A DNA stretch of 64,000 bases. Source: SAR116 cluster bacterium. GTDB taxonomy: Bacteria > Pseudomonadota > Alphaproteobacteria > Puniceispirillales > Puniceispirillaceae. Positions 58,228 to 64,000 of the stretch are shown here, in pieces. The stretch is taken from contig SHBD01000001.1 of the NCBI GenBank assembly GCA_004212735.1, positions 1 through 64,000 of the forward strand. The letters run 5' to 3'. A program made the position numbers and the translations under genes. The notes under the pieces were generated by a model that worked only from the letters and a program-made list of their open reading frames with translations, made no database searches and was not told where the DNA came from. The first letter of the stretch is position 1. The number at the start of each line of letters is the position of its first letter.

Positions 58228-58428
58228 CCAGATGCCCTTAAAATCTGTGAGGTTTTGTGGTAGTGTTATTTCCGCAGGTGTTAAAGGGTGATGGAACATG
58301 GTTTCCGCACAGAATCGCATGACGCGGGCGATAGCTGCGATTTGACACCTAACGCTCGTTATTTCGCCCGAATTTTGAATCGTTAGAGCAACTGCCACGG
58401 CCAAACTTACTGGAGAAAGAAGAAGCAC
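58228..58428. other. trpS-nfu intergenic region
   Basis: 201 bp without a credible gene. It holds a 7-bp inverted repeat, CGGGCGA at 58325-58331 and TCGCCCG at 58364-58370, with a 32-nt loop. TTGACA at 58342-58347 has no well-placed -10. AGAAAGAAGAAG precedes the nfu ATG. The element order suggests a promoter for nfu, not defined further. Confidence 0.35.
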
Positions 58429-58986
58429 ATGTTCATACAGACACAGGACACTCCGAATCCAGCAACATTGAAATTCATGCCCGGTGTGCCGGTGATGGAG
58501 AGTGGAACCGCGGATTATCCGGCTGCCGAAAGCGCTAAATCCTCACCACTGGCAACACGTATCTTCCAGATCGATGGAATAACTGGCGTTTTTCTTGGCT
58601 CGGATTTTGTAGCTGTCACCAAAGCCGAGGAACTGGATTGGTTTGCTTTGAAGCCGTCCATTCTTGCCGGCATCATGGAGCATTTTGCCTCTGGGCTGCC
58701 AGTTGTCGAATCCGTTAGGCAGGATGATGGCCATGCCGAGGATGGTACAGATAGCGAGACAGTCCAGCAGATCAAGCAGCTGCTGGACACAAGGGTTCGT
58801 CCAGCGGTCGCAATGGACGGTGGTGATATCGTCTTCCAAGATTTTGAGGATGGCATAGTCACTCTGCAGATGCGCGGCGCGTGTCAGGGGTGCCCAAGCT
58901 CGACTGCCACATTGAAGATGGGAATCGAGAACATGCTGCGGCACTACATCCCAGAAGTGCGTGAAGTTAGATCTGCTGAGCTCTAG
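58429..58986 (+). CDS. nfuA: NifU-like iron-sulphur scaffold/carrier (Nfu1 type)
   Basis: 185 aa, the bacterial and mitochondrial Nfu1 architecture. An N-terminal Nfu_N domain (FIQTQDTPNPATLKFMPG) is followed by the NifU C-terminal domain (RPAVAMDGGDIVFQDFEDG). The cluster-binding CQGC in GACQGCPSSTATLKMG is at about residues 155-158. It hands 4Fe-4S clusters to client enzymes such as lipoyl synthase and perhaps MiaB, encoded downstream. Conserved near trpS and tsaB. Confidence 0.95.
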   Translation: MFIQTQDTPNPATLKFMPGVPVMESGTADYPAAESAKSSPLATRIFQIDGITGVFLGSDFVAVTKAEELDWFALKPSILAGIMEHFASGLPVVESVRQDDGHAEDGTDSETVQQIKQLLDTRVRPAVAMDGGDIVFQDFEDGIVTLQMRGACQGCPSSTATLKMGIENMLRHYIPEVREVRSAEL

Positions 58987-59031
58987 GGCAGCAAGCGCTC
59001 ATTTTTTATTGCCGTGTTATCGGGGACGCGC

Positions 59032-60207
59032 GTGGCCAGCATTAAGATGCTTTCATTCCCAGACAGGTACCTGCTTCGTGGGATTATGGTGCTTGTAGCC
59101 ATCAGCGTTATGGTGCCCGGTATTTTTGGTGTGGCCCCGCCTCGCTGGTTTGATCATGGCAAACCACAACCGGCAGAACGCAAGGTTGCAGCCACCAAGA
59201 CCGAACAAGCATCAACGGTGATTACCCAAGTTGTAACGCCATCTGTTTCCAACAAGCTGGATCAGACAGAAGCACAAACAGTGAATGAGGCGAACGGCGC
59301 GTCAAATCAGCTGGCTGAGACCAGCGTACCGGATGCGGCGTTTGCCAGTGAGCCACGGACTGACAATTCAAATCAAATCAAGGCAACGCCGATGCCGTTG
59401 TTGGCGGCAAACCAATTTTCAGCGAACAGAATCGAGCAGCCGGCGGTCAAAGCACGCAAGGACCAAAGCGAGGTTCAACTCGCATCGGCCAGTCCAAAAA
59501 TTGCCAAAATAAAGCCAAATCAGCAAAGCCGCCCGTTGTTGGTGGCGCGGGCGTTTGCCAAGCGCATCCCGGCAGAGCATCTGGATTTGGCAACGCCGGC
59601 GCAAAAGGAAAATTTCATCCAGGTGACCCTTCCCTTGATTCTGGCGGCGAATGAGGAAATTGACATGCGGCGTGCCGCAATAAAACGCGCCGCCAGCGCG
59701 GGTGACAGAGCTGCCCTAGAAAAATGGGCACAGCTTTATCGGATCGATTTTGGCAAACAGAGCACCCAGGATATAAAGCAAAAAATCCTTGTGCGCGCTG
59801 ATACAATCCCGGTGGCGCTGGCGCTCGCGCAGGCGGCGGTCGAGTCAGGCTGGGGCACGTCGCGGTTTGCCGTGCAGGGCAATGCGCTTTTTGGGCAATG
59901 GGCGTGGAAGGAATCGGCAGGGTTGAAACCGCTGCAGGCCAGTAATGACAGGGCCGTTGTGCGCAGCTTTCCCAATTTATTCGGGTCGGTGCGGGCTTAT
60001 ATGCATAATTTGAACACGCACCCAAGCTATGAGAATTTGCGCCGACAAAGGGTGCGACTTGCCGACCGGGATGAGCGTGGCAAGGGCTATGCTCTGGCTG
60101 GAAATCTGGATCGCTATGCTGAGATAGGCATGGAGTATGTCGAAAAGCTGCGAACCATCATCCGGGTGAATGATCTCGATAAATATGCGACGGCAAAGCT
60201 GCAATAG
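59032..60207 (+). CDS. Bax-type N-acetylglucosaminidase, membrane-anchored
   Basis: 391 aa from GTG 59032, which has GGGG at 59022-59025; GTG 59014 and ATG 59047 are alternatives. One N-terminal membrane segment (GIMVLVAISVMVPGIFGV) is followed by about 150 residues of Ala/Gln/Thr-rich linker. The C-terminal domain has the Bax/glucosaminidase motif ALAQAAVESGWGTSRFAVQG, with the catalytic Glu, and LFGQWAWKE. SVRAYMHNLNTHPSYENLR and YAEIGMEYVEKLRTII complete it. It probably cleaves peptidoglycan glycan strands in the periplasm. Confidence 0.85.
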   Translation: MASIKMLSFPDRYLLRGIMVLVAISVMVPGIFGVAPPRWFDHGKPQPAERKVAATKTEQASTVITQVVTPSVSNKLDQTEAQTVNEANGASNQLAETSVPDAAFASEPRTDNSNQIKATPMPLLAANQFSANRIEQPAVKARKDQSEVQLASASPKIAKIKPNQQSRPLLVARAFAKRIPAEHLDLATPAQKENFIQVTLPLILAANEEIDMRRAAIKRAASAGDRAALEKWAQLYRIDFGKQSTQDIKQKILVRADTIPVALALAQAAVESGWGTSRFAVQGNALFGQWAWKESAGLKPLQASNDRAVVRSFPNLFGSVRAYMHNLNTHPSYENLRRQRVRLADRDERGKGYALAGNLDRYAEIGMEYVEKLRTIIRVNDLDKYATAKLQ

Positions 60208-60227
60208 TGGCAGCGCAAACTGGTGAT

Positions 60228-61268
60228 TTATTGTTGGTTATCAGGCAGCAGAAACTGCCGACCATACCAGCGCCATCGACCATCAGGCCCTGGCATCGTA
60301 CAATTGATACGGGCGCGTTTGCCGATAAGTGGGCCGGGCAGGCGAATCTCGGCGCGTTGGCCCAGAGTCGTAACATCTAGTTTGCCAAAAATGCTGTTAA
60401 AGCAGCGAAGCTGTTTGGGCGCGTCCATATCCGGCGCCATGGTAAAACCGTAGATTGGCGGATTTTCATCAAGCACCACATCGGCTGGCGTGACATGTTT
60501 GACTTTGAGGGGTAGCCCATTGATGGCAAGTTTCAGCCGGTCAATCGTTCCGTATTGTTCATTCATGGCAAATCGCGGCAACTCGTAATAACCATCATAG
60601 CCGTTCATAATGCCTGAATTCTGGCCAAAGGCGGCGATGAAGCCTGCTTTCTTGACAGCCTCGATGACAGTCAGGTCATATTCGCCATAGGGATAGGCAA
60701 ACAGATCGGGCCTGATGCCCAGTTCGGCGATGAACCGGTCGTTTGAGATGCGCAACTCTTTTTCGACCTGATCAGGAGTGATCATGTGCATATGGGGGTG
60801 CGTTCGGGTCTGGCTGCCGATACCGTATTCGTCAGCCTGCAATTCGCGGAGCTGGTCCCAACTCATATAACCACGACGGTTGCGGTCGACAGGCTGCGTC
60901 GCTACAAAAATTGTTGCGGGAAAACCATAAGCCTGTAGGCGTGGCCAAGCCTCTGTATACACCGAAAGATACGCATCGTCGATTGTGATTGCGACAGTCC
61001 GATCTGGCAGAGATTGCCCGTCCTGTAGGCGGTCTATAATGTCGGCTAGCGCCATTACATTAAAATCACCAGACGCCAGTATCTCGAGATGGGCGTCAAA
61101 TTGCTCAAGCCTGATGTTGGTGGTTGGGTAATCGGTCTCACCAAATCGGTGATACATCAGGACGACCGCATGGTCTGCAGCGTAGGCGCAAAGTGATGAT
61201 AGACCAGCCGTAATCGTCATACCTATGAACAAGACGAGCTGCCGCAGGCAAAATATGAGCTTGGCCAT
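60228..61268 (-). CDS. Secreted polysaccharide deacetylase family protein
   Basis: 346 aa from ATG 61268 with GGGAAA upstream; the frame extends further but without a better start. A signal peptide (LIFCLRQLVLFIGMTITAGL, cleaved near AYAAD) is followed by the NodB-type domain. Motif 1 is TVAITIDDAYLSVY with the metal Asp. Motif 2 is SQTRTHPHMHM, where the expected SHT-like His pair is RTHPH. LFAYPYGEYD is motif 3. A C-terminal beta-rich extension has no assigned family. It converges with the Bax-type gene, 20 bp apart. Confidence 0.88.
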   Translation of the reverse strand: MAKLIFCLRQLVLFIGMTITAGLSSLCAYAADHAVVLMYHRFGETDYPTTNIRLEQFDAHLEILASGDFNVMALADIIDRLQDGQSLPDRTVAITIDDAYLSVYTEAWPRLQAYGFPATIFVATQPVDRNRRGYMSWDQLRELQADEYGIGSQTRTHPHMHMITPDQVEKELRISNDRFIAELGIRPDLFAYPYGEYDLTVIEAVKKAGFIAAFGQNSGIMNGYDGYYELPRFAMNEQYGTIDRLKLAINGLPLKVKHVTPADVVLDENPPIYGFTMAPDMDAPKQLRCFNSIFGKLDVTTLGQRAEIRLPGPLIGKRARINCTMPGPDGRWRWYGRQFLLPDNQQ

Positions 61269-61384
61269 GGTGAAATTTCCCAGAAAATGGTACCCCTTGC
61301 CAACGGAGCATACCGAGTTACATAAACTAATGCCAATGAAACGAGATCTGACATATCCACGTTCGGGCTCAATCTGAGTAGAGC

Positions 61385-62113
61385 ATGACCCTGTCATCAC
61401 CAAAAGGAAATGATGAGGCTGCCGTCAATGTGCCTGCGATATTGGCGCTTGAGGCAAGCGGTGATCTGTTGGCAGTCGCCGTTTGGGCGCATGGGGCGGT
61501 ACGAGCGCATCAAGCACATGTGGCACGGTACGGTCACGCCGCTCACATAGCAACACTTGTTGAGCAGGTGATGGAAAGCGCAGGGGTGCGCTTTGCGGAC
61601 ATCACTCATGTCGCTGCTGGCCGGGGTCCGGGGTCATTTACCGGCATTCGGGTGGCGCTTGCTGCGGCAAAGGGATTTTGTCTGGCAACCGGGGCTGTGG
61701 GTATGGGGATCAACGGCCTAGAGGCGCTCGCCGCGCATCATGCCAGCGGCACCCCTGTTCTGGTGTCGACAGAAACGCGTCGCGGCCCCTGCTACGCACA
61801 GCTTTTTGGAGACGGTGGTAAGGCTTTAACATCAATTTTTGAGACAGAATCTGCCGATATTTTGGCCTCCCTTCCTGCCGGGCTGACGGATCTCGTGATT
61901 GTCGGCTGGCAGGCAGACGAGATAGCTGCGAGCCTCTTGGTAGCAGGATGCGGCATTCGGGTGGTGGCTGTTCATGCAGCGGCACGGGTCGATGCTGCCC
62001 AGATTGCCACCTGTGCCGCCGCGTTGATCAAAGTTGATGATCCCGGTGAGGCGATGACTCCGCTCTATCTGGCGCCAGCCTTTTTGGGGCCCGCCAAACA
62101 GGCAGGGCAATAA
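61385..62113 (+). CDS. tsaB: tRNA threonylcarbamoyladenosine synthesis protein TsaB
   Basis: Non-catalytic partner of TsaD in t6A37 formation, 242 aa. The ASKHA N-terminus is ILALEASGDLLAVAV. The marker GRGPGSFTGIRVALAAAKGF follows, and the C-terminal AMTPLYLAPAF is typical of the bacterial protein. Its stop overlaps the start of rimI, as in relatives. It is divergent from the polysaccharide deacetylase over 116 bp. Confidence 0.95.
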   Translation: MTLSSPKGNDEAAVNVPAILALEASGDLLAVAVWAHGAVRAHQAHVARYGHAAHIATLVEQVMESAGVRFADITHVAAGRGPGSFTGIRVALAAAKGFCLATGAVGMGINGLEALAAHHASGTPVLVSTETRRGPCYAQLFGDGGKALTSIFETESADILASLPAGLTDLVIVGWQADEIAASLLVAGCGIRVVAVHAAARVDAAQIATCAAALIKVDDPGEAMTPLYLAPAFLGPAKQAGQ

Positions 62114-62565
62114 TGGTAGTGGACGTCATTTCTCGGTCTGTACTTCCCGCGATTGCGGATATTGAGGCGGATTTGTTTGAAACTCCGCTGTCATTGTCAG
62201 CACTTGAACGGCTGTTTGATGGCCCCGCATTTATCAGCTTTGCTTCATTTGAAAACGGTGTTCTGTGTGGGTATGTGCTGGCGCATTTGACGCAGGATCA
62301 GGTTGAGATTCTGTCGCTTGGCACGGCGCGAGGGTATCAGCGCCGTGGTCATGCCAATCTGTTGTTGGCCGCAGTGATCAGTGCGACACGTGACGCCACC
62401 TGTTTTCTGGAAGTGGCAGCTGACAATGAAGCCGCACTTGGTCTTTACCGAAAAAACGGCTTTGCCGAGGCTGGGAGGCGCCCCCGATATTATCGGCGAG
62501 GACAAGGAGGAGACCACGGAGGAGACCGGGGGGTTTGTGATGCATTAGTGATGCGCCGCGGCTAG
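62113..62565 (+). CDS. rimI: Ribosomal-protein-alanine N-acetyltransferase RimI-like
   Basis: GNAT enzyme acetylating the N-terminal Ala of ribosomal protein S18 in E. coli, 150 aa. The acetyl-CoA loop is LGTARGYQRRGHANLLLAA (Q-R-R-G-H-A). FLEVAADNEAALGLYRKNGF is the conserved RimI segment, with YYRRG near the end. It overlaps the tsaB stop by one base (TAATG). The fur gene that usually follows is absent. Confidence 0.92.
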   Translation: MVVDVISRSVLPAIADIEADLFETPLSLSALERLFDGPAFISFASFENGVLCGYVLAHLTQDQVEILSLGTARGYQRRGHANLLLAAVISATRDATCFLEVAADNEAALGLYRKNGFAEAGRRPRYYRRGQGGDHGGDRGVCDALVMRRG

Positions 62566-62636
62566 AGCGTCGCCTTTTTCTTGACCCCGCTTTGGCCAAA
62601 TGGTTAGAACGGGACGATTAGTTCACTTTAAATGGC

Positions 62637-64000
62637 GTGACCAGATCCTTGAGCAAAAAACTTTTCGTCAAAACCTATGGCTGTCAGATGAATGTCTATG
62701 ACTCTGACCGCATCACAGATGCACTTGCACCACTTGGGTATCAGACAACTGATGGCCCTGAGGGTGCGGATATGGTGATTCTCAACACCTGTCACATCCG
62801 CGAGAAGGCTTCGGAGAAGGTGTTTTCCGAGCTTGGCCGTTTGCGGATGATGAAGGAAAAGGCACGTGATCAGCAGGGCCGCAATGTGATGATTGCCGTT
62901 GCCGGATGTGTCGCCCAGGCAGAAGGTGAGGAAATCACCCGCCGTGCGCCGTGGGTTGATATTGTTGTCGGTCCGCAGACTTATCATCGGCTGCCCGAGC
63001 TGGTTGCCAAAATTGACCCAGGCACACGCTCTCGCATCGTCGATACTGAATTTCCCGAAGAGGTGAAGTTCGACCTTCTGCCCGGCGAGCATGCGCCGCG
63101 AGGACCGGCGGCATTTCTGAGTGTGCAAGAGGGGTGTGACAAATTCTGTGCTTTCTGTGTCGTTCCCTACACAAGAGGGGCGGAATTCTCCCGGCCGGTT
63201 TCCGCCGTTGTTGCCGAGGCACGCCGTCTAGTCGCGACAGGCACGCGAGAGTTGACGCTGCTGGGGCAGAATGTGAACGCCTATCATGGCGAGGCATCTG
63301 ACGGAAAAACATGGAACCTTGCCAGATTGCTGGCTGAATTGGCCGAGATCGAGGGACTTGATCGCTTGCGCTACACCACCTCACATCCGCTTGACATGGA
63401 TGATGATCTGATCAATGCGCACCGTAATTTGCCGCAATTGATGCCGTATCTCCATCTGCCAATCCAATCAGGTTCAAACCATATATTGGCCGCTATGAAT
63501 CGCCGGCATGAGACCTCTGCCTATCTCGCGATTATCGACAGGTTGCGTAGCGCCAGACCCGATATTGCGATGTCGGGTGATTTCATTGTTGGTTTTCCGG
63601 GTGAGAGCGACCGGGATTTTGCCGACACATTGGCACTTGTCGACAAGGTGGGATATGCGTCCGCCTATTCATTCAAATATAGCCCGCGGCCCGGCACGCC
63701 CGCCGCCAGTGATGACAGACAGGTTCCTGAGGACGTCAAGGCTGACCGGCTGGAAGCGTTGCAGCAGCTGCTTAACGCGCAGCAATTTGCCTTTAATAAG
63801 GCCACCGAGGGTCACCGGATGGATATCTTGGTTGAGAGGCCTGGCCGCCGGGAAGGACAGATGGCTGGACGAAGCCCCTACATGCAGGCTGTGAATTTTC
63901 AAGGCAATGAGGACCAGATTGGAGACATTGTTTCCTGTGTGATCACGCAGGCAAAACAAAAAAGCGTGTCTGGAGAGCTTGATAACCTGAAGGGGGCAGC
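62637..64000 (+). CDS. miaB: tRNA-2-methylthio-N6-dimethylallyladenosine synthase MiaB (3' truncated)
   Basis: Radical SAM methylthiotransferase acting on i6A37 of tRNAs. The frame opens at GTG 62637 and runs past the window end without a stop; at least 454 codons are seen. The auxiliary cluster Cys residues are in [16 protein letters not shown] and AGCVAQAEG. The radical SAM motif is [15 protein letters not shown] (CxxxCxxC). The TRAM domain begins near [12 protein letters not shown]. The start has no clear ribosome site, and TTG 62649 is an alternative. It is separated from rimI by 71 bp, with no fur gene between. Confidence 0.96.
   Translation, partial: MTRSLSKKLFVKTYGCQMNVYDSDRITDALAPLGYQTTDGPEGADMVILNTCHIREKASEKVFSELGRLRMMKEKARDQQGRNVMIAVAGCVAQAEGEEITRRAPWVDIVVGPQTYHRLPELVAKIDPGTRSRIVDTEFPEEVKFDLLPGEHAPRGPAAFLSVQEGCDKFCAFCVVPYTRGAEFSRPVSAVVAEARRLVATGTRELTLLGQNVNAYHGEASDGKTWNLARLLAELAEIEGLDRLRYTTSHPLDMDDDLINAHRNLPQLMPYLHLPIQSGSNHILAAMNRRHETSAYLAIIDRLRSARPDIAMSGDFIVGFPGESDRDFADTLALVDKVGYASAYSFKYSPRPGTPAASDDRQVPEDVKADRLEALQQLLNAQQFAFNKATEGHRMDILVERPGRREGQMAGRSPYMQAVNFQGNEDQIGDIVSCVITQAKQKSVSGELDNLKGA

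Noticed and set aside
58325-58370. Terminator after trpS
   Set aside because: Arms of 7 bp with a 32-nt loop and no U tract; too weak.
1-64000. tRNA, rRNA, CRISPR array, integrase or insertion sequence
   Set aside because: Looked for by eye on both strands; none could be supported. A covariance-model and transposase search would be needed to exclude small RNAs.

Overview
The window is a chromosomal segment from an alphaproteobacterium. Gene order around 11.6-12.0 kb is that of the Caulobacter/Rhizobium replication-origin neighbourhood: leuS-lptE-holA-parB-parA-rsmG-mnmG-mnmE-(ogt)-rho-hemJ-hemE on one side, and ppsR-maf-coaE-dnaQ-secB-fxsA-tim44-smr-xre on the other. Moderate GC by eye, compact spacing and an RpoH promoter of alphaproteobacterial type fit a streamlined free-living, possibly marine (SAR116-like) lineage. 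That last placement is inference only. No rRNA, tRNA, CRISPR, prophage, integrase or insertion sequence was recognised.

Layout: (1) 1-11617, left arm of the origin, with chromosome segregation genes (parAB), tRNA/rRNA modification genes (mnmG, mnmE, rsmG), rho and late heme synthesis. Two perfect 16-bp parS sites lie inside rsmG and ogt. (2) 11618-12004, an AT-rich gap between hemE and ppsR carrying DnaA boxes, read here as oriC. (3) 12005-20416, the right arm, mostly transcribed away from the origin. (4) 20389-28918, gshB, a DolP-type BON lipoprotein, yraN, rsmI, lpoA, hemW, rdgB, rph and hrcA. (5) 28941-34711, the heat-shock region hrcA...grpE-dnaK-dnaJ. It is interrupted by two reverse-strand genes of unknown function, one with a PopZ-like C-terminal helix and a histone-H1-like tail. 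(6) 34831-47616, dapB and nth flanking a roughly 9-kb nucleoside scavenging block (tdk, upp, cdd, BMP-type ABC importer, Fe(II)/2-oxoglutarate oxygenase, nucleoside hydrolase, ribokinase), followed by a lipoprotein gene and an adenosine-kinase-like gene. (7) 47635-64000, the conserved block maeB-mutS-glnD-murJ-trpS-nfu-tsaB-rimI-miaB, into which a Bax-type glucosaminidase and a polysaccharide deacetylase gene have been placed.

How the genes work together: the origin, its DnaA boxes, parS sites and ParAB form one replication/segregation module. The nucleoside block reads as a self-contained route. Nucleosides are bound and imported, cytidine is deaminated to uridine, and the N-glycosidic bond is hydrolysed. 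Ribose is phosphorylated, uracil is salvaged to UMP and thymidine to TMP. The oxygenase in the middle of that operon has no assigned step and is the most promising candidate for an undescribed activity. Both ends of the window cut genes: leuS lacks its 5' part and miaB its 3' part.
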